From positions 1 to 35,467 of the forward strand of contig JARRNO010000003.1 in NCBI GenBank assembly GCA_037384885.1: a stretch of DNA of 35,467 nt. The letters run 5' to 3'. A program made the position numbers and the translations under genes. Positions 1-7,896 of the stretch are shown in pieces. The DNA is from JARRNO01 sp037384885. GTDB taxonomy: Bacteria > Acidobacteriota > UBA4820 > DSQY01. The notes beneath the pieces are model-generated. The model was not told the DNA's origin. It saw only the letters and a list, made by a program, of their open reading frames with translations, and did not search any database. The number at the start of each line of letters is the position of its first letter. Positions within the stretch are counted from its first letter, which is position 1.

Positions 1-22
1 CGGCCGGGCAGGGGAGGGGAAA

Positions 23-721
23 ATGAGACTGCTGATCGGCTGCGTCGCTGTGATCGGCCTGGCGCTGTGTTCGGTTTCGAACGGACGCTCCTCGCCGGGC
101 AGGGAAAAGGTGGAAAATCCGGTATTCGTTTCCTTGCCCGCCGCCCGGGCTGCAGGAACGCTGTCCCTGGAAGCAGCACTTTCCAGGCGCCGGACCGTTA
201 GGTCCTTTCGCAGGGATTCGCTAAGCCTGGAACAGGTCGGCCAGTTAACCTGGGCGGCGCAGGGGACCACGGGGGCTAACCGGGAAGGGCGGACGGCGCC
301 TTCGGCCGGCGGGCTCTATCCGCTGGAACTTTATGTGCTTGCATCCCGCGTGGAGAAGCTGGCGCCCGGTGTCTACCGCTACGAATCCCGTCCTCACCGC
401 CTGAGGAAAGTGCTTGCGGGAGACGTCATCCACCGTCTCGCACCGGCGGCCCTGAGGCAGGAATGGGTTGAAGAGGCGCCCGTCGTGTTCCTAATCGCGG
501 CCGTGGCGTCGAAGACCACGGTGAAATACGGCAGCCGGGGAATCCGTTACGTCCACATGGAAGCAGGGCACGCGGCCCAGAATTTGGCGCTCCAGGCCGA
601 GGCGCTCGAGTTGGGTGCCGGGGTCGTGGGCGCCTTTCAGGACGGGCGCCTGGCCGAACTAACCGGTCTTCCCGGCGGTTGTGCGCCTCTGTACCTCCTG
701 CCGGTGGGCCGGAAACGCTGA
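23..721 (+). CDS. Exported SagB-type nitroreductase-family oxidoreductase
   Basis: 232 aa. The first ~22 residues form an N-terminal export signal or anchor (MRLLIGCVAVIGLALCSVSN). The rest matches the SagB/ThcOx branch of the flavin-dependent nitroreductase superfamily: an RRTVRSF element near residue 55, then LTWAAQGTTG, the SAGGLYPLELYV segment near residues 93-105, and a C-terminal HMEAGHAAQNLALQAEALELG helix followed by a GAF-D motif. Family members bind FMN. SagB proteins in thiazole/oxazole-modified peptide clusters dehydrogenate azolines, but many stand-alone homologues have unknown substrates. No cyclodehydratase or precursor peptide is visible here, so a peptide-modifying role is not supported. 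The start is the ATG at 23, preceded by a GGGGAGGGG ribosome site. The next gene begins 83 bases after the stop. Confidence 0.85.
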   Translation: MRLLIGCVAVIGLALCSVSNGRSSPGREKVENPVFVSLPAARAAGTLSLEAALSRRRTVRSFRRDSLSLEQVGQLTWAAQGTTGANREGRTAPSAGGLYPLELYVLASRVEKLAPGVYRYESRPHRLRKVLAGDVIHRLAPAALRQEWVEEAPVVFLIAAVASKTTVKYGSRGIRYVHMEAGHAAQNLALQAEALELGAGVVGAFQDGRLAELTGLPGGCAPLYLLPVGRKR

Positions 722-804
722 GGCGGAAGCGGTCCTTCCAGCCCGGGCTTGATCCGGCGGCGTGCCGCCTTTTAAAATTGTCCTTCCGGCCTTGGAGGAC
801 CTTC

Positions 805-2040
805 TTGACGAACCTGGACGGCGATCCGGAGATTTCTATCAATCAACAGGACCTTCGAGATCATTCGGAGGATAAATGGGATGCTGTCGTTGCGGGGGCG
901 GGGCCCGCGGGTTCGACAACTGCGCTCCACCTGGCCGCCGCCGGTCGGCGCGTTCTGCTTCTGGATTCGAAGACATTCCCCAGAGACAAAGTATGCGGAG
1001 ACGCCCTCATTGCAGACACCCACGGCGCCCTCGAGCGTTCCGGACTGCTCGAGGCCGTTTCCAGGCAAGCTTACCGTGTTGAAACGGCGACGGTCTACAG
1101 CCCGTCACGCTTGCACCTCTCAATTCCCGGGAAGTTTATGACTCTCAAGAGGCGAAAGCTGGACGCGGTTCTGGCGGCGGGAGCCGTGGAACGCGGCGCC
1201 ACCTTTTGCCGTGGAAAGGTGAAAAGCTTTGACGTCGTCGACGGGGTCTCGGTGAAGGTTTGGGTGGAGGGAGCCGCTGAGCCCGTCCCGGCGAGATCCC
1301 TGGTGCTGGCTACGGGAGCGAACCGCGGCCTCCTGGAAGGATCGCCCGGCTGGAACGGCGGGGCGCCGAGCGCCTTCGCCATGCGCTGCTACATCCGCTC
1401 CAAAGCCCAACTGGACACGCTTCTCATCTCCTACGACCGGTCCATACTTCCCGGTTATGCCTGGATCTTTCCCATGGGCGGCGACGAATACAACGTGGGT
1501 TGTGGTTTGTTCTCCCGCCGGAAATCGGAATTGGCTGGTAATCTCCTACAGATCTTTGAAGCGTTTTGCCGGGAATTTCCCCCCATGCGCGAACTTTGGG
1601 ACCATCGGGTGGAACAGGGGAAGATGAAGGGCGCACCCCTGCGATGCGGGCTCCGCGTCCCCCCGAATCGCCCCAAGGGGCCTGTCCTGGTGGCGGGGGA
1701 GACTGTGGACAGCACGTTTCCCTTCACCGGCGAGGGGATTGGAAAGGCCATGGAGACGGGGGAGATGGCCGCACGGGCGTTGAACGCGTGTCTCGAAAAA
1801 GACGATTCTGCGGCGCTGGAAAGTTACTGGAAGGCCCTGGAGAGGGATCTGGCCAAGAAGTATGTAGGATACCGCATCGCGGAGCGCTGGCTTTCACGAG
1901 AATGGATCGCGAACTTTTTCGCCCGCAGGGCGCGGAGAAGCCGCTTTCTCCAGAAGGCCTTTGCGGGGTTCATGAACGAAACGGTGGATCCGCGAGAGGT
2001 CTTTTCCGTCTCCGGAATATTGAAGTCTTACTTCTTTTGA
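805..2040 (+). CDS. Geranylgeranyl-reductase-family FAD-dependent oxidoreductase
   Basis: 411 aa from the proposed TTG start at 805. That start has GGAGGA six bases upstream (794-799). The open frame reaches back to 679, but that extension overlaps the previous gene and is low complexity. Motifs: FAD dinucleotide-binding GAGPAG at about residues 31-36; the family signature PRDKVCGD at 59-66; and the second FAD motif GETVDSTFPFTGEGIGKAME in the last third. The family (COG0644) hydrogenates isoprenoid chains in lipids or quinones, or acts as a general flavin monooxygenase/reductase. The substrate cannot be assigned from sequence. Saturating a menaquinone or polyprenyl side chain would be plausible in a menaquinone-dependent sulfate reducer, but that is inference. 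It may be cotranscribed with the upstream nitroreductase. Confidence 0.85.
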   Translation: MTNLDGDPEISINQQDLRDHSEDKWDAVVAGAGPAGSTTALHLAAAGRRVLLLDSKTFPRDKVCGDALIADTHGALERSGLLEAVSRQAYRVETATVYSPSRLHLSIPGKFMTLKRRKLDAVLAAGAVERGATFCRGKVKSFDVVDGVSVKVWVEGAAEPVPARSLVLATGANRGLLEGSPGWNGGAPSAFAMRCYIRSKAQLDTLLISYDRSILPGYAWIFPMGGDEYNVGCGLFSRRKSELAGNLLQIFEAFCREFPPMRELWDHRVEQGKMKGAPLRCGLRVPPNRPKGPVLVAGETVDSTFPFTGEGIGKAMETGEMAARALNACLEKDDSAALESYWKALERDLAKKYVGYRIAERWLSREWIANFFARRARRSRFLQKAFAGFMNETVDPREVFSVSGILKSYFF

Positions 2041-2059
2041 ACGGCGCGGATCCCGTGTT

Positions 2060-2812
2060 TCAGTTCGCCGATGACCGTACGCGGGGAAGAATCGATTGGA
2101 TGAGCCGGGTCAAGTCATCTTCAAAGGTGACTGACTTGCAAAGAACAGCGGTCACCCGGTCAAGGACTTCTTCCGTGACATCGTTCGAGGAGTAGGCGAT
2201 TACCCGCATCTTTGAAGGAAACGTCCTTCCTAGCACCGGCAGGAGTTCCACTGCCACCACGGCCAAATGGTGGGCGCCCGAAGTGAGTTCCTCGCGAGCA
2301 TCGTCCAGCGTGGGCGCATAGGTAACCAGCGCGGTTCCCTCGAGCCGTTCGCAGAGGCTGTCGGCCATCTCCGGGTCATTGGCGAGATATAAGACCCGGG
2401 GCAGCTGGGAGAGATCCGCTTCAAAGGGCTGGAGCGACATATCGAACCCCGCAGATTCGAACTCCTGGCGAATGCCGTCCAGAAACCCTCTCCAACGGGC
2501 CAACTCCTCGGGCCCCGGAATTATGGCTTCGTTCAGGTGAGCATCGCATTCGCTTTCGCCCATCCGGCCTAGGTTGGACACGTTTTGGAAGCCGTAAGTT
2601 CCGCCGGAGCCGGCAAGCGCGTGAAATTCCCGCATCACCTCGAGGAGTGCTTTTCTCTCGCTCGGGTTCTGAGAAAGGGCCTGCAGGCGGGTGTCGACGA
2701 TTCGAAGGCGGCACCGGGAATTGCGGACAAACTGCGCCTGCAGTTCGTGAAAGGCGTCCTCCCAGCTCCGGGCACCCCTGTCCTGTTCTGTCAAATCCCT
2801 ATTTCCGTTCAT
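2060..2812 (-). CDS. HPt-domain protein with a degenerate receiver domain
   Basis: 250 aa from the ATG at 2812, chosen because GAGG lies 8 bases upstream; an alternative ATG at 2863 has no ribosome site. Residues ~15-120 resemble a histidine phosphotransfer domain with the site FHALAGSGGTYGF (His64). Residues ~138-245 have the layout of a receiver (start PRVLYLANDPE, Lys226 in VLCKSVTF). The phospho-accepting Asp is missing, with Val-Glu (188-189) at that place, and only one Asp (146) of the usual acidic pair remains. The receiver is therefore unlikely to be phosphorylated normally. The N-terminal half is similar in motif to that of the next minus-strand gene (3148-4803), suggesting duplication. 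No histidine kinase is adjacent. Role: phosphorelay or protein interaction module, inferred. Confidence 0.75.
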   Translation of the reverse strand: MNGNRDLTEQDRGARSWEDAFHELQAQFVRNSRCRLRIVDTRLQALSQNPSERKALLEVMREFHALAGSGGTYGFQNVSNLGRMGESECDAHLNEAIIPGPEELARWRGFLDGIRQEFESAGFDMSLQPFEADLSQLPRVLYLANDPEMADSLCERLEGTALVTYAPTLDDAREELTSGAHHLAVVAVELLPVLGRTFPSKMRVIAYSSNDVTEEVLDRVTAVLCKSVTFEDDLTRLIQSILPRVRSSAN

Positions 2813-3147
2813 TCCATAAGCCTCATCGCTTTCGTCCGATATAGGAGGCAAAAGACGTGCCATCTAGGTTGGCGGACGGGGTGCGGGGAAGAATGGGAGG
2901 CGCCGCGCCTCTAAGAAGCCTGATGGAATGGGGGGAATCACCTGTTGCGGTTTGATGAGCGTTCGATCATTCCGCCTGGGCCCGGGAGGGAGGCGGACAG
3001 AGCCCTGTCACCGCACCGTGGCGGCCTGTGCAGGGAAAAAGTGGTGCGCTGAAGTGGGGAGGCCGCTGAAATGGTTGTATTCAGCGGGTACTGTTACTTT
3101 TGGGTGCCACTATTGGCGGATGGGTGACACTGAGGGGGGGCGTCCCG
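2813..3147. other. Intergenic region with an inverted and a direct repeat
   Basis: 335 bases between two minus-strand signalling genes, with no supported gene. It holds a perfect 8-bp inverted repeat, CCGCTGAA (3063-3070) and TTCAGCGG (3080-3087). Just downstream is a 10-bp direct repeat with one mismatch, GGGTGCCACT (3102-3111) and GGGTGACACT (3122-3131), with a 20-base period. No T-tract follows the hairpin on the minus strand, so it is not a standard intrinsic terminator. A degenerate insertion-sequence end is possible but not shown. Confidence 0.5.
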
Positions 3148-4803
3148 TCATCGGCCGGATCCGTACTCTTCCGCGAGCACGACCCGGCAGCCTCCGGCAT
3201 CTTTGGCGGCGTCAAGAGCGCCGCCGGCCGCTTTCTTCCAGGCGGCAAGGTCCATCACCGCAGGGTCAAGCATGGCGATGCCCGCGCTGAATGTGGATGT
3301 GAACGTGTCGCCGGCCGGCGTCTGGAAAATCAGGGCGGTGAACTCGTCCAGGAGCCTTTGAAGAAGCCTTAAGGCATCCGGCGCTTCCAGATTTTCCATG
3401 ACCATGGCGAACTCTTCGCCGCCGTATCTTCCGACCACATCCGAGGCTCTGACATGCAGGCGAAGCAGCCGTGAGAAGCCCACGAGAACGCGGTCTCCCA
3501 TGGGATGCCCGAAGCGGTCGTTGATCGACTTGAAATCGTCCAGGTCGATCATGGCCATGGCGACCGCCTTCTTACCTTCGCGACGGACGTTCCTGTAAAT
3601 CTGCCCGGCCCGGTCCATAAATGCGGTATGGGTCAGCAGGCGCGTGAGGCCGTCCCGCCGCAGCATGCTCTTGAGAACGCGGTGGCGTCCGATCTGGGTG
3701 GCAACCATGGAAAGCAGCGAGCTGAGGGTGACGGGTTTTTGGAGGTGGCTGTTCCCGCCCGCCTTTAACGACTCCACCAGGGGCTGCTCGCCGCGTCCCG
3801 TGGAGAGAAAGATCACCGGAAGGAGGGCGTATCGCTCGTCCTGGCGGATATAGCGAACCAAATCGTACCCGTTCATGCTGGAAAGGAAGGAATCGATGAG
3901 GAGAAGTTCGGGCTTGAATTCAGCCAGCGCGGGTTCGAGATCGAGAGGATTCCTGCAGATCCGAACTTCATAATCGGCCGTCTTGAGCGCCAGTTCGATG
4001 AAGGACGCCTGGGCCGGGTCTTCTTCAACGGCGAGGACGCGTGGCGGGACGACCGCCGAGCGCTGCATGAGGTTCGAGAGGCGCCCGATGAGGTTTTCCC
4101 AATCGACCGGCTTTTCAAAATACCCGTCGGCGCCGCAGTGGATCGCCTCCACCTTGTCCAGAAAGTCGCTGACCACGCTGATGATGAGAATGGGAAGGGC
4201 CTCGCCCTGGTCCTGGGTTCTCACGTGTTCGACCAAGTCATAGCTGGTGCCGTCGGGGAGGAGAATATCCGTAATGACGGCGTCGGGCCAATCCTTTGCG
4301 AGGGTCTCCAGGGCCTCTGATTTCGTGGTGGCCGTCAAAGCTTCGTATCCCCTGGCGGCCAGGCGCTCGGAGAGATGCTGCAAAACCTCGCGGTCGTTGT
4401 CCACGATTAGGACTCGCCTGCCTTCCGACGAAGGCCTGGGTGGAGGCGCTTCGATGGTATGAGTTTCGGGCGGCGCCTTCTTTTCCAACGTATTACCGAT
4501 GCTCGTCACCAAATGATTCAGCAGGCGAAGGTCATTGGCGCGTTCCCGGCCGGAGGCGTTTTCGAGCCAGGAGGTGCAGAGTTCTTCGCCGCGTCCCGCG
4601 AGGCGCGACAGTTCGTCGTAACCATACAACCCGCCGGCTCCCGCCAGTTTGTGAAATTCGAAGCGCAGATTGTGGAGAATCGAAGGATCCCGCCCGTTTC
4701 CGTCGAGCGCGTCGAGCACCCCGCGGATCGCCCTGAGACGTTTTCCCGCGTTCCGCCTGAACTGGGCGCGCAAGTCCTTGAAGGCCCTGGTCCAGAATTC
4801 CAT
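3148..4803 (-). CDS. Hybrid HPt-REC-REC-GGDEF diguanylate cyclase
   Basis: 551 aa. HPt domain at residues ~1-105 with FHKLAGAGGLYGY (His51). First receiver at ~129-245 with acidic pair D135/D137, phospho-Asp D179 (VITDILLPDG) and Lys231. Second receiver at ~254-370 with E261/D262, D304 (LLIDSF) and Lys356. GGDEF domain at ~380-545 with an intact GGEEF active site (461-465) and an inhibitory RxxD site (R452-D455) five residues before it. It should make cyclic di-GMP from GTP, with product feedback, under phosphorelay control. Carrying an HPt and two intact receivers on one cytoplasmic chain, with no kinase, suggests phosphate arrives from a distant hybrid kinase. The ATG at 4803 has GGAGGGG upstream. 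It lies between the HPt/degenerate-REC and Cys-rich REC genes, all on the minus strand. Confidence 0.92.
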   Translation of the reverse strand: MEFWTRAFKDLRAQFRRNAGKRLRAIRGVLDALDGNGRDPSILHNLRFEFHKLAGAGGLYGYDELSRLAGRGEELCTSWLENASGRERANDLRLLNHLVTSIGNTLEKKAPPETHTIEAPPPRPSSEGRRVLIVDNDREVLQHLSERLAARGYEALTATTKSEALETLAKDWPDAVITDILLPDGTSYDLVEHVRTQDQGEALPILIISVVSDFLDKVEAIHCGADGYFEKPVDWENLIGRLSNLMQRSAVVPPRVLAVEEDPAQASFIELALKTADYEVRICRNPLDLEPALAEFKPELLLIDSFLSSMNGYDLVRYIRQDERYALLPVIFLSTGRGEQPLVESLKAGGNSHLQKPVTLSSLLSMVATQIGRHRVLKSMLRRDGLTRLLTHTAFMDRAGQIYRNVRREGKKAVAMAMIDLDDFKSINDRFGHPMGDRVLVGFSRLLRLHVRASDVVGRYGGEEFAMVMENLEAPDALRLLQRLLDEFTALIFQTPAGDTFTSTFSAGIAMLDPAVMDLAAWKKAAGGALDAAKDAGGCRVVLAEEYGSGR

Positions 4804-4909
4804 CGCCGCTTCCCCTCCCTCCGTCCGGCGCCCGGTGTCTTCTCTGGTGACATGAGTTTCCGGTGCGTCGTCTTTGGGGCGTGTTCAATTCACAATGAGC
4901 CCGTATCTC

Positions 4910-5560
4910 TCAGCGGATGAATTCCTGAAGGAGACCACGAAGCTTATTGAATTCAACGGGCTTGTCGAGGTAGGCGTCCACGTGGAACTTGCCCTTCGCT
5001 TCCGAAGCGTATTTGGACGACTTGTAGACGGAAGTCATGACAATGACCTTGACCTTGGATGTGGCGGGATCCTCTTTGAGCCTCCGGCACATCTCCCGGC
5101 CATCCAACCTTGGCATGAGGGCGTCCGTGAGAATCAGCTCGGGTTGGTACTTCTTCGCCATTTCGAGCCCGTCGATCCCGTTCGCGGCAAGCAGCACGGA
5201 GTACCCCAGGCTCTCTACCGCGAGGGCCGCGACACGCTGCAGCTCCCTTTCGTCCTCCACGACGAGTACCAGCGGATGTTTGATCGCTGATGGTTCGGGC
5301 AAATCCCCCGTGGTGATGGACGGCTCGGGGCGCTCCACCTTGTGCTGCCAGAGCTCGGTGGGGGCCTTGGACCAGAAGGCCGCCTTAAAGGACTTCGGGG
5401 CCGTGCAGAAACACTTGAAGCAGTGGGGGCACACCAGAGTCCTTTGCGTCGTGATGCAGGAACACCAGCTTGCCTCCATCGCATCGAAAGGGATGGAACA
5501 GTTGTAACAAGTGACCATGTACTTGACGCTTCCCGCCGTCCTGGTCTCTTCAGATGCCAT
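4910..5560 (-). CDS. Cysteine-rich N-terminal domain fused to a response-regulator receiver
   Basis: 216 aa from the ATG at 5560, with GAGGA seven bases upstream; a GTG two codons earlier is an alternative. Residues 18-52 contain eight cysteines arranged as CYNC, CSC and CPHCFKCFC, which looks like one or two zinc-ribbon or other metal sites. After a ~45-residue linker, residues ~96-216 form a complete receiver: E102/D103, phospho-Asp D146 (LILTDALMP), a Thr/Ser switch near MTSVY and Lys200 (YLDKP). There is no DNA-binding or enzymatic output domain, so output must be through interaction, or the Cys region may sense metal or redox state. It is 106 bases upstream, in transcription order, of the HPt-REC-REC-GGDEF gene, so the two are probably cotranscribed. 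Confidence 0.85.
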   Translation of the reverse strand: MASEETRTAGSVKYMVTCYNCSIPFDAMEASWCSCITTQRTLVCPHCFKCFCTAPKSFKAAFWSKAPTELWQHKVERPEPSITTGDLPEPSAIKHPLVLVVEDERELQRVAALAVESLGYSVLLAANGIDGLEMAKKYQPELILTDALMPRLDGREMCRRLKEDPATSKVKVIVMTSVYKSSKYASEAKGKFHVDAYLDKPVEFNKLRGLLQEFIR

Positions 5561-5761
5561 TCTCACATCCTCGCGAACATTCCCATGTCTCTAGCTTTCC
5601 GGTGGTTACCTGCGAACATGATAACGCATGTTCCTTTAAACAACTAGAGCGGCTGAAAAGTTCCTGCACACCGGGCGGTCCCTGTGCGGCATCGGAGGCC
5701 AGGGAGGCAGTGCGCGGTCCGCCTCCCCCACAGGCATGGCGAGGGGTTGCGGCCCTGCTTT

Positions 5762-7387
5762 TCAAAGGATGAAGTCCGTGGAAATGAAGTTGGACTTGTG
5801 ATCGCGAACGATGCCGTCCACAAGCGTTTTGTTCATCTCCGTCGACTTGGCCGCGGCAATCGTGCGGATGGAGAAGACCCGGAGGGCGTCCGACACGGAC
5901 AGCGTTCCCTCGGCGGAATCCTTTCTGCCGCAAAACGGGAAGGTGTCCGGTCCCCGTTGGCATTGGCTGTTGAGGTTCACGCGGCAGACCTGGTTGACGA
6001 GCGGATCCACCATCTTGCCGACCAGTTCAGGGTTCCGGGAGAAGATGCTCACCTGCTGGCCGTAGTTGGATTCGATGACATACCGGACCGGTTCCTCCAA
6101 GTCGTCGAAGGACGCTACGGGAATGACCGGGCCGAACTGCTCCTCGTGATAGACCCGCATGGTGTCGTTCACCGGGAAGAGAACGGCGGGATAGAAGAAG
6201 GTTCCATGAACGCTCCCGCCTTCGGGATTCACCACCTTGGCGCCCTTGGAAACGGCATCCTGGACGAGTCCGTCCAGATAGTCCGTCTTGGCGGGTTCGG
6301 GCATGGGGGTGAGCTTCACGCCGGGGTCCCAGGGCATGCCGAAAGGAATGTCGCGCAGTGCGTGCGTGAGCTTGTCGAGGAAAACACCGGCCGTTCCGGA
6401 TTCCACCCATAGGATCTTAAGGGCTGTGCACCGCTGCCCGTTGTAGGAAAGCGCCCCGAGAAGACACTCGTCCACGGCCATATCCATGTCGGCGTCGGGG
6501 AGAACAATGCCAGGGTTTTTGGCTTCGAGTCCCAATACGGACCGGAGCCGGTGGGGCTTTGGGTGCAACTTTTTCAGGATATCGGCGGCCCTGCTCGATC
6601 CGATAAAGGCCAGCACGTCGATTTTCCCGGAGGACATCAAGGGGTGGGCGACCATCTGGCCGCGCCCGAAAACGGTGTTCACGACCCCGGCCGGGAAGCA
6701 GTCCCGGAAGGCCTCCTGAAGCGGCGAGTGCAGCAGAACGCCCAGGCGGGGCGGCTTGAAGATGACAGCGTTGCCCATGATGAGGGCGGGGATGAGCGTC
6801 GTGAAGGTTTCATTCAGGGGGTAGTTGTATGGACCCATGCACAGCACGACCCCCAGGGGCCCCCGGCGGATCTGCCCGATAATGCCTTGCTGGATGACGA
6901 AACGCGATGACACGCGGTCCAGCTCCTTTAAGGCATCCACCGTGTCGCGAATGTAGGCGACGGTTCGGTCGAACTCCCTCGCCGAATCCTCGTAGGTCTT
7001 ACCGATCTCCCACATGAGAAGCTTGACGATTTCTTCCCGTTTATCGGTCATGCGGAACGCGAAGTTTTCCACGTATTTGATACGCTGCCGGACCGACATG
7101 GTGGGCCAGAGGCCCCGGCCGTGATCGTAGGCCGCAACGGCCGCATCAAGCGCTTCAAGGCTTTCCTTTTCGCCCATAAGAGGGTAGCGGCCGAGCAGCT
7201 TGGGCTTGGGCCCCTCGGGGGTATTGAGGCAAACGGGCGAAAGGACGTCCCGCATTTCGCCCTCCCACTCGCGCAGCTCCCCGTTGACAAGATAGCGGCG
7301 GCAGGTGATGGGTTCGTCCAGCCGATAGGGTTCCGGGATGTCTTTCTCGTTCGGAAATACGCTCTGGATTCTATCTTCTAAGTTCAT
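5762..7387 (-). CDS. GapN-type NADP-dependent aldehyde dehydrogenase (non-phosphorylating glyceraldehyde-3-phosphate dehydrogenase family)
   Basis: 541 aa from the ATG at 7387, with GGAGG eight bases upstream; the frame is open 19 codons further but without a better start. It is an aldehyde dehydrogenase with all catalytic elements: oxyanion Asn188 in MGPYNYPLNE, Lys211 in NAVIFKPPR, FIGSS at ~261-265, general base Glu288 in LGLEAKNPG, and nucleophile Cys320 in NGQRCTALK. This Cys context is typical of GapN, which oxidises glyceraldehyde-3-phosphate to 3-phosphoglycerate with NADP and no ATP yield. It is longer than many GapN proteins (about 475 aa), with an extra N-terminal ~60 residues. The role in a sulfate reducer (NADPH supply or aldehyde detoxification) is inference, and other aldehyde substrates are possible. 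Confidence 0.85.
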   Translation of the reverse strand: MNLEDRIQSVFPNEKDIPEPYRLDEPITCRRYLVNGELREWEGEMRDVLSPVCLNTPEGPKPKLLGRYPLMGEKESLEALDAAVAAYDHGRGLWPTMSVRQRIKYVENFAFRMTDKREEIVKLLMWEIGKTYEDSAREFDRTVAYIRDTVDALKELDRVSSRFVIQQGIIGQIRRGPLGVVLCMGPYNYPLNETFTTLIPALIMGNAVIFKPPRLGVLLHSPLQEAFRDCFPAGVVNTVFGRGQMVAHPLMSSGKIDVLAFIGSSRAADILKKLHPKPHRLRSVLGLEAKNPGIVLPDADMDMAVDECLLGALSYNGQRCTALKILWVESGTAGVFLDKLTHALRDIPFGMPWDPGVKLTPMPEPAKTDYLDGLVQDAVSKGAKVVNPEGGSVHGTFFYPAVLFPVNDTMRVYHEEQFGPVIPVASFDDLEEPVRYVIESNYGQQVSIFSRNPELVGKMVDPLVNQVCRVNLNSQCQRGPDTFPFCGRKDSAEGTLSVSDALRVFSIRTIAAAKSTEMNKTLVDGIVRDHKSNFISTDFIL

Positions 7388-7713
7388 GGAATATACCTCC
7401 ATTGCGGGTTGGAAGCTCCCCGCAACCTTCTCTGAGTGATTCATAACGACAGGCAGGCATCATTTCCAGGAGACACGAAATGCCCGCAGAGTAAGAACAA
7501 GGTGAGTTGGACACGCCGGAGGGGGCGCGTTACAATCGGCTCTTGGTTTCCCCGAACGCGGGAAACGGGATAACCGGTGTCGAATCGCACGGCCAATCGG
7601 AATGGGTAAAAAAGCGGCGGACGGCGGTATTGCTGGAGCGCGCCACCCGGCGGCGCGCGTTGGGTGTCGACGGGGCCGAGAGCCGGGACGGCCCGCTTCC
7701 TGGAGCTCTCATC
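7388..7713. other. Divergent intergenic region upstream of the GapN-type gene and the small lipoprotein gene
   Basis: 326 bases. Overlapping open frames on both strands here have no recognisable protein character and are taken as chance frames in GC-rich DNA. It contains a perfect 7-bp hairpin, GTTTCCC (7546-7552) and GGGAAAC (7560-7566), with a 7-base loop and no following T-tract. Promoters for the two flanking genes must lie here, but none is clear enough to call. Confidence 0.45.
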
Positions 7714-7872
7714 ATGAGGCAACGCCGTTGGAAAAGCATTTTCTTCACGGTCCTGCTGGGCCTGGTTTTGACGAGTCTGCTCGGGTGCGCCGCCCTTAAA
7801 CGGGACATCAAGCCGGGGTATCCGGCCGTCAATTCGTCCGGAAGGCCCAGCGCTTCGCGCGACGCGGACTGA
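7714..7872 (+). CDS. Small predicted lipoprotein
   Basis: 52 aa from the ATG at 7714, with GGAG eight bases upstream. A positively charged start (MRQRRWKS) leads into one hydrophobic helix and a lipobox LLGC followed by A at residues ~26-30. The mature peptide would be a lipid-anchored tail of about 25 residues, starting CAALKRDIKPGYPAV. No domain is recognisable. The open frame extends upstream to 7507, but that part is arginine-rich without character. Function unknown. The signal and lipobox are seen directly; that it is truly expressed is inference. Confidence 0.5.
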   Translation: MRQRRWKSIFFTVLLGLVLTSLLGCAALKRDIKPGYPAVNSSGRPSASRDAD

Positions 7873-7896
7873 AGACCGCCGGGAGCACTGCCGGGA

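Noticed and set aside
679..804. Upstream extension of the geranylgeranyl-reductase-family gene
   Set aside because: It overlaps the previous gene and has no motif; TTG at 805 with GGAGGA is the better start.
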